From contig NZ_CP087184.1 of assembly GCF_024749045.1 (NCBI RefSeq), positions 6,386,001-6,450,000 of the forward strand: a stretch of 64,000 nucleotides of DNA. The letters run 5' to 3'. Both the position numbers and the translations under genes were made by a program. Below, in pieces: positions 34,271 through 43,058 of the stretch (its first letter is position 1; the number at the start of each line of letters is the position of its first letter). The stretch is from Pseudomonas sp. B21-028 (GTDB lineage: Bacteria; Pseudomonadota; Gammaproteobacteria; Pseudomonadales; Pseudomonadaceae). The notes under the pieces were generated by a model. The model did not search any database and was not told the DNA's origin. It saw nothing but the letters and a program-made list of their open reading frames with translations.

Positions 34271-36079
34271 TCAGCCTTCGATCTCGATCAGGATCTCGCC
34301 CGGGTTGACCCGGTCGCCCTTGGCCACATGAATGGCGGTGACCTTGCCGGCGATGGCCGCCTGTACTTCGGTCTCCATTTTCATGGCTTCGGTGATCAGT
34401 ACGGCCTGGCCGGCCTTCACCACGTCGCCTTCCTTGACCAGCACATCGACGATGTTGCCCGGCATGGTGGTGCTGACGTGGCCAGGCGCAGAGGCTTGCT
34501 TGCGCTTGCTGCTGCCGCCGCTGACGAATTCATTGAGCGGTTCGAAAACCACTTCTTCCGGCATGCCATCGATGGACAGGTAGAAGTGACGCTTGCCTTC
34601 GGCCTTGACGCCGACGCCGGTGATGTCGACACGGTAGGTTTCGCCGTGAACGTCGATGACGAACTCGGTCGGTACACCTTCGCCGCCCGCAGAGCTCACG
34701 CTGCCTGCTTCAGGGATCGGCAGCAGCACTTCCGGAGTCAGGGTGCCGGCTTCGCGCTCTTCCAGGAACTTGCGCCCGATATCCGGGAACATGGCATAGG
34801 TCAGCACGTCTTCTTCGGATTTGGCCAGCGCGCCGATTTCGCCGCGCAGCTTGGTCATTTCCGGCTTGAGCAGGTCGGCCGGACGCACGTCGATCACGTC
34901 CTCGCTACCGATAGCCTGGCGACGCAGCTTCTCGTTCACTTCGCCCGGCGCCTTGCCGTAGCCGCCCTGCAGGTAGAGCTTCACTTCGTTGGTGATGGTC
35001 TTGTAGCGCTCGCCAGCCAGCACGTTGAAGAAGGCCTGGGTACCGACGATCTGCGAGGTCGGCGTGACCAACGGCGGGAAGCCGAGGTCTTCACGCACTC
35101 GCGGGATTTCCGCCAGCACTTCGTTCATGCGGTTCAGCGCGCCCTGCTCTTTCAACTGGTTGGCCAGGTTGGAAATCATCCCACCCGGTACCTGGTTGAC
35201 CTGGACACGGGTATCCACCGCCGTGAACTGGCTTTCGAACTGGTGATACTTCTTGCGCACCGCATAGAAATACAGACCGATTTCCTGCAGCAATTCCAAG
35301 TCCAGGCCGGTGTCGAACTCGCTGCCCTTGAGGGCCGCGACCATCGATTCGGTACCCGGGTGGCTGGTGCCCCAGGCGAAGCTGGAGATGGCGGTGTCGA
35401 TGTGGTCGGCGCCGTTCTCGACAGCCTTGAGCTGGCACATCGCGGCCAGGCCGGCGGTGTCGTGGGAGTGGATGAACACCGGCAACGATTGCTCGGCCTT
35501 CAAGGCCTTCACCAGTTCGCCGGTGGCGTACGGGGTCAGCAAACCGGCCATGTCCTTGATCGCCACCGAATCGCACCCCATGGCTTCCATCTGCTTGGCC
35601 TGGGCCACGAAAGCGTCGATGGTGTGCACCGGGCTGGTGGTGTAGGCGATGGTGCCCTGGGCATGCTTGCCGGCAGCCTTCACCGCCTCGATGGCGACAC
35701 GCAGGTTACGCACGTCGTTCATCGCATCGAAAATACGGAACACATCGATGCCGTTGACCGCGGCCTTGGCCACGAACGCCTTGACCACGTCATCGCTGTA
35801 ATGGCGATAGCCCAACAGGTTCTGGCCACGCAGCAACATTTGCAGGCGGGTGTTGGGCAGCGCGGCGCGCAGTTGGCGCAGGCGCTCCCACGGGTCTTCT
35901 TTCAGGAAACGCACGCAGGCGTCGAACGTCGCGCCGCCCCAGACTTCCAGCGACCAGTAGCCGACTTTGTCGAGCTTGTCGCAGATAGGCAGCATGTCTT
36001 CGGTGCGCATGCGGGTGGCGAGCAGCGATTGGTGGGCGTCGCGCAGGATTGTGTCGGTAACAAAGATCTTCTTGGACAT
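34271..36079 (-). CDS. pycB: Pyruvate carboxylase subunit B (oxaloacetate decarboxylase alpha-like)
   Basis: A 602-residue carboxyltransferase/biotin-carrier subunit. The N-terminal TIM barrel begins ITDTxLRDAHQS-like (VTDTILRDAHQSLLATRM) and includes the pyruvate/metal site segments. The C-terminus is a biotinyl domain with EAMKMETEV, the lysine that carries biotin (about residue 568). It transfers CO2 from biotin to pyruvate, making oxaloacetate. AAGGAAG is 8 bp before the ATG at 36079; the ATG at 36085 sits too close to it. The carboxylase subunit gene lies immediately upstream, so the two-subunit Pseudomonas enzyme is complete. Often annotated oadA. Confidence 0.94.
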   Translation of the reverse strand: MSKKIFVTDTILRDAHQSLLATRMRTEDMLPICDKLDKVGYWSLEVWGGATFDACVRFLKEDPWERLRQLRAALPNTRLQMLLRGQNLLGYRHYSDDVVKAFVAKAAVNGIDVFRIFDAMNDVRNLRVAIEAVKAAGKHAQGTIAYTTSPVHTIDAFVAQAKQMEAMGCDSVAIKDMAGLLTPYATGELVKALKAEQSLPVFIHSHDTAGLAAMCQLKAVENGADHIDTAISSFAWGTSHPGTESMVAALKGSEFDTGLDLELLQEIGLYFYAVRKKYHQFESQFTAVDTRVQVNQVPGGMISNLANQLKEQGALNRMNEVLAEIPRVREDLGFPPLVTPTSQIVGTQAFFNVLAGERYKTITNEVKLYLQGGYGKAPGEVNEKLRRQAIGSEDVIDVRPADLLKPEMTKLRGEIGALAKSEEDVLTYAMFPDIGRKFLEEREAGTLTPEVLLPIPEAGSVSSAGGEGVPTEFVIDVHGETYRVDITGVGVKAEGKRHFYLSIDGMPEEVVFEPLNEFVSGGSSKRKQASAPGHVSTTMPGNIVDVLVKEGDVVKAGQAVLITEAMKMETEVQAAIAGKVTAIHVAKGDRVNPGEILIEIEG

Positions 36080-36091
36080 GGTCATACTTCC

Positions 36092-37507
36092 TTACAGGCC
36101 TGCGTGGGCGGCAATGGCGGCGGCGATGGCCAGGGCCAGCTCTTCGGGTTTGCGCTTGATCGAGTAGTTGGTCAGTTCAGGGTGGCTTTCGACGAAGCTG
36201 GTATTGAACTGGCCGCTCCGGAATTCCGGGTTGCGCAGGATTTCCTGGTAGTACGCGGCAGTGGTCTTGACCCCCTGCAGGCGCATGTCATCCAGGGCGC
36301 GCAGGCCTCGGTCCATCGCTTCTTCCCAGGTCAATGCCCAGACCACCAGTTTCAGACACATCGAATCGTAGAACGGTGGAATGGTATAACCGGTGTAGAT
36401 CGCCGTATCAGTACGCACGCCAGGGCCGCCGGGGGCGTAGTAGCGGGTGATCTTGCCGAAGCTGGGCAGGAAGTTGTTCTTCGGGTCCTCGGCGTTGATC
36501 CGGAACTGCAAGGCAAAGCCACGGTGCTGGATGTCTTCCTGCTTGACCGACAGCGGCAGGCCGGACGCGATGCGGATCTGCTCGCGAACGATATCGATAC
36601 CGGTGATTTCTTCGGTGATGGTGTGTTCCACCTGCACCCGGGTGTTCATTTCCATGAAGTACACCTCGCCCTCGGCGAGCAGGAACTCCACGGTGCCGGC
36701 GTTCTCGTAGCCCACGGCCTTGGCGGCGCGCACCGACAGGTCGCCGATGTAGGCGCGCTGCTCGGGCGTCAGTTGCGGGCTGGGGGCGATTTCGATCAGT
36801 TTCTGGTTGCGCCGCTGGATCGAGCAATCCCGTTCGAACAGATGCACCACGTTGCCGAAACTGTCACCCAGGATCTGCGCTTCGATGTGCTTGGGATTGA
36901 CGATGCACTTTTCCAGGAACACTTCCGCCGAACCGAACGCCTTGGTGGCTTCGGAAATGACTCGCGGGAAGGCCTGTTCCAGTTCTTCGCGGCTGTTGCA
37001 ACGTCGGATACCCCGACCGCCGCCGCCGGACGTGGCCTTGAGCATCACCGGGTAACCGATCCGGTCACCCTCGGCCAAGGCCTCTTCGATACCCGACACG
37101 TTGCCTTCGGTACCCGGCGTGACCGGCACGCCGGCCTTGATCATGCTGCGCCGGGCTTCGGTCTTGTCGCCCATGCGACGAATGACTTCCGCCGCCGGGC
37201 CAATGAATTTGATTCCGCGTTCGGCGCAGATGTCCGCCAGTTCGGCGTTCTCTGAAAGAAAGCCGTAGCCAGGATGCAAGGCGTCGCAGCCGGTTTCGAC
37301 CGCCAGGTTCACCAATTTGCGCGGATTGAGATAGCCGGCCAGCGGGTCAACGCCGATGCTGTGGGCCTCGTCCGCGCGCTTGACATGCAGGGCATGGCGA
37401 TCAGCGTCGGAATAGACCGCGACCGAGCGAATGCCCATCTCGGCGCAAGCGCGCACGATGCGGACGGCAATCTCACCACGGTTGGCGATCAAGATCTTTT
37501 TTATCAA
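36092..37507 (-). CDS. pycA: Pyruvate carboxylase subunit A (biotin carboxylase)
   Basis: A 471-residue ATP-grasp biotin carboxylase. It starts at a TTG giving MIKKILIANRGEIAVRI, the universal N-terminus of this family, with AAGGGAA about 8 bases upstream; longer readings would add a non-homologous tail. ATP-grasp glycine loop KATSGGGGRGIR (about residue 160) and the EMNTRVQVEHTITEEITGID motif (about 285-305) are intact. It carboxylates the biotin on PycB, and the pair replenishes oxaloacetate. It is divergent from pycR. Confidence 0.95.
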   Translation of the reverse strand: MIKKILIANRGEIAVRIVRACAEMGIRSVAVYSDADRHALHVKRADEAHSIGVDPLAGYLNPRKLVNLAVETGCDALHPGYGFLSENAELADICAERGIKFIGPAAEVIRRMGDKTEARRSMIKAGVPVTPGTEGNVSGIEEALAEGDRIGYPVMLKATSGGGGRGIRRCNSREELEQAFPRVISEATKAFGSAEVFLEKCIVNPKHIEAQILGDSFGNVVHLFERDCSIQRRNQKLIEIAPSPQLTPEQRAYIGDLSVRAAKAVGYENAGTVEFLLAEGEVYFMEMNTRVQVEHTITEEITGIDIVREQIRIASGLPLSVKQEDIQHRGFALQFRINAEDPKNNFLPSFGKITRYYAPGGPGVRTDTAIYTGYTIPPFYDSMCLKLVVWALTWEEAMDRGLRALDDMRLQGVKTTAAYYQEILRNPEFRSGQFNTSFVESHPELTNYSIKRKPEELALAIAAAIAAHAGL

Positions 37508-37695
37508 TTGGAGGTTCCCTTGAGCCGGTGATACCACGGCCTGAGGTTCAGGCCGACGCGTGACCAGATGTAACAATCGGTCGCAGCACCCACACTAGTC
37601 CTGGCCGTTGATTAACAAAAATGAATATTTATTGGGTCAGGCATAAGCGAAGACTTATAGTTGAGCTATCCGATTCGGACCAAGGTGCCTAGAAA

Positions 37696-38658
37696 ATGCG
37701 TAAGTCATTGATGCGTATGACATTGCGTCAACTGCAGATTTTCAACGAAGTGTGCGACCTGAGGTCCTACAGCCGCGCAGCCGATGAAATGTCTCTCACT
37801 CAGCCGGCCGTCAGCCTACAGATTCGATCCCTTGAAGAGCTGATTGGCCAGCCGCTGTTTGAATACGTTGGCAAAAAGCTCTACATGACCGAAGCCGCCG
37901 AAGCCCTGCAACGCGCCAGCCGGGACATCTTCGGGCGCCTGGAAAATCTCGACATGCAGCTCTCGGACATGCAGGGTTCGCTGCAAGGTCAACTGAAGCT
38001 GGCGGTGGAGTCCAGCGCCAAATACTTCGTGCCGCACCTGTTTGCCGCGTTCAAGCGCCAGCACCCGGAGGTCAACCTGAGCCTCACGGTGGTCAATCGT
38101 GGGCAAGTCATCCGTCGCCTCTCGGATAACCGGGACGACCTGGTGATCATGTCCATGGTGCCCCAGGACATGGGGTTGGAGTTCCTGCCGTTTCTCAACA
38201 ATCCGATCGTGGCCGTGGCGCCGCCGGACCATCCCTTGTGTCACATGGGCCCGCTGCGCTTGCAGGATCTGGAGCCGTACACGTTGTTGCTGCGCGAGCC
38301 GGGTTCAGGCACGCGACTGGCCTGCGAGGAATACTTCAAGGAGAAACGGGTGCATTTCACCCAGACACTGGAAGTGGCTTCAGCGGAGGCCCAGCGCGAA
38401 TGCGTGGTGGCGGGCCTGGGCGTGGCATTGTTGACGCGCCACGCCGTGAGCCGTGAGCTGTCGTCCGGCGCACTCATCGAGTTGCCGATCGAGGAACTGC
38501 CGTTGTACCGCAGTTGGTGCCTGGTACAGGCCAGGGCGAAACGCTTGTCACCGGTGGCCCACGCCTTCCTGGCGTTTGTGCGCGGCGAGCGCGCTCAGAT
38601 CATTGGCCTGGTTGAGCGTTTCGACGGGAAGCCGCCGGCGTTGCCTGCCAGTAATTGA
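37696..38658 (+). CDS. pycR: LysR family regulator PycR
   Basis: A 320-residue LysR-type regulator: helix-turn-helix RQLQIFNEVCDLRSYSRAADEMSLTQPAVSLQIRSLEELIG in the first 60 residues, then a CysB-like effector domain. It is divergent from pycA-pycB over a 188-bp region, matching the P. aeruginosa pycR arrangement, so it likely controls pyruvate carboxylase. AAGGTG precedes the ATG at 37696; MRM or MTL a few codons later are alternatives. Its 3' end overlaps the oppositely oriented PA3496-like gene by 59 bp. Confidence 0.88.
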   Translation: MRKSLMRMTLRQLQIFNEVCDLRSYSRAADEMSLTQPAVSLQIRSLEELIGQPLFEYVGKKLYMTEAAEALQRASRDIFGRLENLDMQLSDMQGSLQGQLKLAVESSAKYFVPHLFAAFKRQHPEVNLSLTVVNRGQVIRRLSDNRDDLVIMSMVPQDMGLEFLPFLNNPIVAVAPPDHPLCHMGPLRLQDLEPYTLLLREPGSGTRLACEEYFKEKRVHFTQTLEVASAEAQRECVVAGLGVALLTRHAVSRELSSGALIELPIEELPLYRSWCLVQARAKRLSPVAHAFLAFVRGERAQIIGLVERFDGKPPALPASN

Positions 38659-38809
38659 ACTCCGTGACGTCGGGATATTCGCTGATTTCCGCCAGGAGCT
38701 GGCGCTGCTCATAACGGTCTTCGATCGCACGACGAAACGCCATGCGGCGCTGGTCTTCCTGTTGACGGCGGGTTTTGACGGCGCTGCGTTCTTCGTAGGA
38801 CTGGGTCAT
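38600..38809 (-). CDS. PA3496-like small basic protein
   Basis: A 69-residue, strongly charged protein: SYEERSAVKTRRQQEDQRRM then AFRRAIEDRYEQRQLLAEI and a C-terminal NYWQA. It matches a short Pseudomonas family (PA3496-like, sometimes called putative envelope integrity protein) whose function is not established. The R/Q/E-rich helix has no membrane segment. The C-terminal ten residues run on past the usual end of the family and overlap pycR. Confidence 0.75.
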   Translation of the reverse strand: MTQSYEERSAVKTRRQQEDQRRMAFRRAIEDRYEQRQLLAEISEYPDVTEFNYWQATPAASRRNAQPGQ

Positions 38810-38923
38810 GTCGAGACTCCCAAGACGTATACGGGAGTTTCACGATGACAATACGGGATGACGATTTGGCGGCGCGCGGGTTACAGAACGATGAATGTTG
38901 CGACTAGTGGCCTCTTGCAGCTT

Positions 38924-39790
38924 CTAATCATCCAACGCCTTCACCGACTTGGGCGACAACCGCAGGCTACGAAGGCTGCGCTTGACGCTCTTGAGGTGGT
39001 TGACCAGGCTCGGCCCGCGGGCCATGGCAACGCCCATCGCCAGCACATCGATCACCACCAGGTGAGCGATACGCGAGGTCAGCGGCGTGTAGATCTCGGT
39101 GTCTTCGTGCACGTCGATGGCCAGGTTCACCGTCGAGAGTTCGGCCAACGGCGTCTGGCTCGGGCACAGGGTAATCAGCGAGGCGCCGCTTTCGCGAACC
39201 AGGTTGGCGGTGATCAACAGATCCTTGGAACGTCCCGACTGGGAAATGCAGATCGCCACATCGGTGGGCTTCAGGGTGACCGCGGACATGGCCTGCATGT
39301 GTGGATCGGAATAGGCGGCCGCCGTGAGCAACAACCGGAAGAACTTGTGCTGCGCATCCGCCGCCACCGCGCCCGACGCGCCGAAGCCGTAGAACTCGAC
39401 ACGCTGGGCCTGGGACATGGCCGTGACGGCTTTCTGCAGCGCCACCGGATCGAGCTTCTCGCGGACCTCCATGAGGGTGTGCAGGGTGGTGTCGAAGATC
39501 TTCAGGCTGTAGTCGGCGACCGAATCGTCTTCATGGATCGCAAACTGGCCGAAACTCGCACCGGCCGCCAGGCTCTGCGCCAGCTTGAGTTTCAGGTCCT
39601 GGAAACCGGAGCAACCGATGGCGCGGCAGAAGCGCACGATGGTCGGTTCGCTGATACCGACACTGTGGGCAAGATCGGCCATGGAGCTGTGCATCACGGC
39701 CGCGGGATCAAGCAGTACGTGATCGGCGACTTTCAGTTCCGACTTGCGCAGCAGGTGGCGTGACTGGGCGATGTGTTGCAACAGGTTCAA
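38924..39790 (-). CDS. RpiR/HexR-type transcriptional regulator
   Basis: A 288-residue regulator: an N-terminal RpiR helix-turn-helix (MADLAHSVGISEPTIVRFCRAIGCSGFQDLKLKLAQSL, about residues 38-75) and a C-terminal SIS sugar-phosphate-binding domain (RVEFYGFGASGAVAADAQHKF; ICISQSGRSKDLL). The start is TTG (MNLLQHIAQS), with no strong Shine-Dalgarno sequence. HexR proteins sense KDPG and repress Entner-Doudoroff genes; this is probably a paralogue. A palindrome fitting the HexR motif lies 46 bp upstream. In other pseudomonads this regulator sits beside a second zwf gene; none is present here. Confidence 0.9.
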   Translation of the reverse strand: MNLLQHIAQSRHLLRKSELKVADHVLLDPAAVMHSSMADLAHSVGISEPTIVRFCRAIGCSGFQDLKLKLAQSLAAGASFGQFAIHEDDSVADYSLKIFDTTLHTLMEVREKLDPVALQKAVTAMSQAQRVEFYGFGASGAVAADAQHKFFRLLLTAAAYSDPHMQAMSAVTLKPTDVAICISQSGRSKDLLITANLVRESGASLITLCPSQTPLAELSTVNLAIDVHEDTEIYTPLTSRIAHLVVIDVLAMGVAMARGPSLVNHLKSVKRSLRSLRLSPKSVKALDD

Positions 39791-39835
39791 GGGGCTGGAC
39801 TCTTGTTATTGGCGGTGGCCGGGATGTAGCAAGTT

Positions 39836-39850
39836 TGTAGTTATACTACA
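39836..39850. promoter_or_regulatory. HexR-like palindrome
   Basis: TGTAGTTATACTACA: perfect 6-bp arms with a 3-base centre, upstream of the RpiR gene. It agrees with the published HexR consensus TGTAATnnnATTACA except at one symmetric position, suggesting autoregulation. Confidence 0.65.
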
Positions 39851-39930
39851 GGAAATGCCTTTTTGCCCGCCCAATACGTAACTCGATATCCCTGTTTCAT
39901 GCCGTATGCACGCCATGTAGCAGTCCGGCG

Positions 39931-42804
39931 CTATAAACCGTCTTCATTGGCCCGCAGCAAGGCAGCCAGGCCCTCGGCCTCGACAGGACGGCTGATGAGG
40001 TAGCCCTGGACTTCGTCGCAACGCTCGGCCTTCAGGAATTCGAGCTGCCCCGGCCGCTCGACACCTTCGGCCACCACCTTCAGCGATAGACCGTGAGCCA
40101 TGGCGATGATCGCCCGGGTGATGGCCGCGTCCTCGCCGCCCTCCTCCAACCCACGGATGAACGCCTGGTCGATCTTCACGTAATCCACCGGAATACGCTT
40201 GAGGTAACTCAGGGACGAATAGCCGGTACCGAAGTCGTCGATCGCCAGCTTGACCCCAAGGTCACGCAACTGCTGGAAGGTGGCGATGATGTGCTCGACG
40301 CTGTCGAGCAACTGGCTCTCGGTCAACTCCAGCTCCAGGTATTCGGGAGCCAGGCCGGTTTCTTCAAGCACTTGGCGCACGAGGCTGACGAGCTTGCCCT
40401 GGCGCAACTGGTGCACCGACAGATTCACCGACACCCGGATCGGCGCAAGCCCCTGGCGCTGCCATTCGCACGCCTGCCAACAGGCCTGGCGCAGCACGAA
40501 TTCACCAATGGGCCCGATCAACCCGGTCTCCTCGGCGAGGCCGATGAAATGCCCCGGCGGCACCCGCCCCATGGCCGGATGGTCCCAGCGCACCAGCGCT
40601 TCCGCCGCCTTCAGACGACCGCTCGCCAGGCACAATTTGGGCTGGTAGAAGACCTTCAACTGTTGCTCTTCGAGGGCCTTGCGCAGCTGGTTCTCCAGTT
40701 GCAGGCGCTCCAGCGTACTGGCCTGGAGGCTGTCGGTGTAGAACTGGAAGTTATTGCCGCCCAGGTGCTTGGCATGTTGCATGGCCATGTTCGCCTGGCT
40801 GACCAGGGTGGAAACGTCCCGCGCGTTGTCGGGCAACAGGCTGATGCCGATGGAAGCGCTGACCACCAGCTCGTGACCTTCGATGGTCTGTGGCAACCGC
40901 AACTTGGCGGACAAGCGGGTGGCCATGCGCGCCAGGCTTGAGAGATTGCCATAGGCATCGAACAGTACCGCGAACTCATCGCCGGACAACCGGGCAATGG
41001 TGTTGGCCTCCGGCAGCGCATTGATCAGGCGCCGGGCCATCTTCTGCAACAACTGGTCGGCAATGTCGTGGCCGAGGCTGTCATTGAGCAGTTTAAAACG
41101 GTCCAGGTCGATGTGCAGCAAGGCCAGGCTGCGGCGCCCGCCCTGGCGCACCCGCTGTTGCGCTTCCTGCAGGCGTTCGCGGAACAGCGAGCGATTCGCC
41201 AGGCCGGTCAACTCGTCGTAATGGGTGAGGTAGCGCATCCGCTCTTCGGATTCGCGTCTAGCCGACAGATCGGCGAAAAAGCCTACGATATGACTGACGC
41301 TTCCCCGGGAATCCCGCACGATGCTCAGTTGCAGCCACTGCGGATACAACTCGCCATTGGCCCGCGCTTCCACCAGTTCACCCTGCCAGGTGCCGTGCTG
41401 CTTGAGCGCCTGGCGAATGACCGGATAGTGCCGGCGCGCATCGCGACTGCACGGCAGGTCGACGACGTTACGCCCCAGCATGTCCTCGATGTTGAAGCCG
41501 GTAATCCGGGTGAATGCCTGGTTCGCGGCGAGCAGCGCGTAATGGGGGTCGAAGATCACGATGCCTTCGCTGGCGGCCTCGAACACCGTGGCCGCCAATT
41601 GCCGCTGCTGTTCCAGCTCCTTACTGACGCTGATGTTTCTTCGGGTGCCGACCATGCGCAGCACCCGGCCGCTGGCGCTGCGTTCCACGGCCCGGCCGCG
41701 GTCTTCGATCCAGACCCAGTGGCCATCGCCGTGGCGGATGCGGTACTCGATCTGGTAGTCCTCGCTGCGACCCTTGAGGTGTTCGACCAGGGCTCGCTTG
41801 AGCGCGGGCAGGTCCTGGGGGTGCAGGCGTGGCGTGAGGTGGCTGAGCATTGCCGTGATGTATTCCGGCTCCAGGCCCAGCAATTCCTTGAGCTGGGTGT
41901 GATGGACTTCATCGGTCTGCAGGTTCCAGTCCCATAGCCCCAGCTCACTGGCCTTGAGAGCCAGGGCCAGACGCGCCTCGCTCTTGCTCAAGGCCTGGCT
42001 GGCCGCCTGCAGTTCGAGGCTGCGCTGGGCGACCCGCGCCTCGAGACTTACCTGGGCCGCACGCAGTTGTTCCTCGGCAAGACGACGCTGTTCGACCTCC
42101 CGTTCCAGGGCTCCGTTAAGCTGGGCACTGCGGATTTGCGTCTGTTGCAGATGCTCGATCAGTGCCTGATTCTGGAACCGTCGCAGCATGCCGCTTTGCA
42201 TCAGTCGATTGACCTGCCAGGCCACCACGCTCAGGGAGACCAGCACCACCAGGCCGAGCCAACCCCATCCGCGCTGCTGTTCGTCACCGCCCCAGAACAG
42301 GAAACCGATGGCCGGCAACAGGCAAGGCAAAGTGAAGGAAAGAAAAGCCGGAAGGCTCACGGCATAGGCAACGCTGGCCGACAGGGTGGCCGCACCGATC
42401 AGGCCGAACACCCAGGCTTGTTGCTGGAAGCTGTCGGCAGGAACCAGGGCGATGCCGGCCCCGGCCAGCGTCAGGCCAGTCATCGCCGAACCGAGCAGGA
42501 ACATGCGCAACCAGATCGGGTGCGCCTGGCGGCTGGGTATCGCCGAATCAAAGGCAGCGACCTGTATCACCCGTAGCGCCACTAGCGACAACAGCCAGAT
42601 CAGCCACACACTGACCAGGACATAGCGCGACGGTCCCCACAACAGGGCGGCGCAAACCAGGCCGTTGACCAGCATGAACAACGTGGGCAGCAGCGAGCCC
42701 TGGTACAGCAACCGTGTACGCTCTACAGCCATCTCCGTGGCGTACTGCTTGCAGATGACCCGCGGCTCCACAGAGGGGCCCGCCAGATCGGAATTGAGGG
42801 TCAT
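39931..42804 (-). CDS. Membrane-bound PAS-GGDEF-EAL protein
   Basis: A 957-residue cyclic-di-GMP turnover protein: five to six N-terminal membrane helices (residues 40-210), a coiled coil (215-290), two PAS domains (about 290-540), GGDEF (about 545-700) and EAL (about 715-950). The GGDEF signature reads SGDEF at about residue 606, a tolerated variant. EAL residues are intact (EALVRW about 734; NLSV; ELTES; IDDFGTGYSSL; YVKID), so phosphodiesterase activity is expected. The ATG at 42804 (MTLNSDLAG) is chosen because upstream codons lack family-like sequence. It is divergent from uvrD, as in other pseudomonads. Confidence 0.92.
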   Translation of the reverse strand: MTLNSDLAGPSVEPRVICKQYATEMAVERTRLLYQGSLLPTLFMLVNGLVCAALLWGPSRYVLVSVWLIWLLSLVALRVIQVAAFDSAIPSRQAHPIWLRMFLLGSAMTGLTLAGAGIALVPADSFQQQAWVFGLIGAATLSASVAYAVSLPAFLSFTLPCLLPAIGFLFWGGDEQQRGWGWLGLVVLVSLSVVAWQVNRLMQSGMLRRFQNQALIEHLQQTQIRSAQLNGALEREVEQRRLAEEQLRAAQVSLEARVAQRSLELQAASQALSKSEARLALALKASELGLWDWNLQTDEVHHTQLKELLGLEPEYITAMLSHLTPRLHPQDLPALKRALVEHLKGRSEDYQIEYRIRHGDGHWVWIEDRGRAVERSASGRVLRMVGTRRNISVSKELEQQRQLAATVFEAASEGIVIFDPHYALLAANQAFTRITGFNIEDMLGRNVVDLPCSRDARRHYPVIRQALKQHGTWQGELVEARANGELYPQWLQLSIVRDSRGSVSHIVGFFADLSARRESEERMRYLTHYDELTGLANRSLFRERLQEAQQRVRQGGRRSLALLHIDLDRFKLLNDSLGHDIADQLLQKMARRLINALPEANTIARLSGDEFAVLFDAYGNLSSLARMATRLSAKLRLPQTIEGHELVVSASIGISLLPDNARDVSTLVSQANMAMQHAKHLGGNNFQFYTDSLQASTLERLQLENQLRKALEEQQLKVFYQPKLCLASGRLKAAEALVRWDHPAMGRVPPGHFIGLAEETGLIGPIGEFVLRQACWQACEWQRQGLAPIRVSVNLSVHQLRQGKLVSLVRQVLEETGLAPEYLELELTESQLLDSVEHIIATFQQLRDLGVKLAIDDFGTGYSSLSYLKRIPVDYVKIDQAFIRGLEEGGEDAAITRAIIAMAHGLSLKVVAEGVERPGQLEFLKAERCDEVQGYLISRPVEAEGLAALLRANEDGL

Positions 42805-43058
42805 AGGCACTGTTCTTGTTCTTAGGGGCACGGAGAACCCGAAACGAGCACCGAGCATACACAAGCCAGAGGCCATCCCACACTGCTCCCGCTCACAAAA
42901 ATATCTAAAAATGTCGCTATTTCGTTGGACGACGAGCTCTTCGAGTGAGCTGCGCCAACGCTTGTGCCCCATGACTTACCAGTCATCCCGAGCGGTCTTT
43001 TATCGGCTGAGGCAAAGCTGGGTTTGCCCGGGGTGGCGCCGCACCCTAGAATGCGCCG

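Noticed and set aside
34058..37255. A 1065-codon open frame antisense to pycA-pycB
   Set aside because: It lies opposite two well-supported genes in a high-GC genome where long antisense frames are common; its product is low-complexity (His/Gly/Ala/Gln-rich) with no family features.
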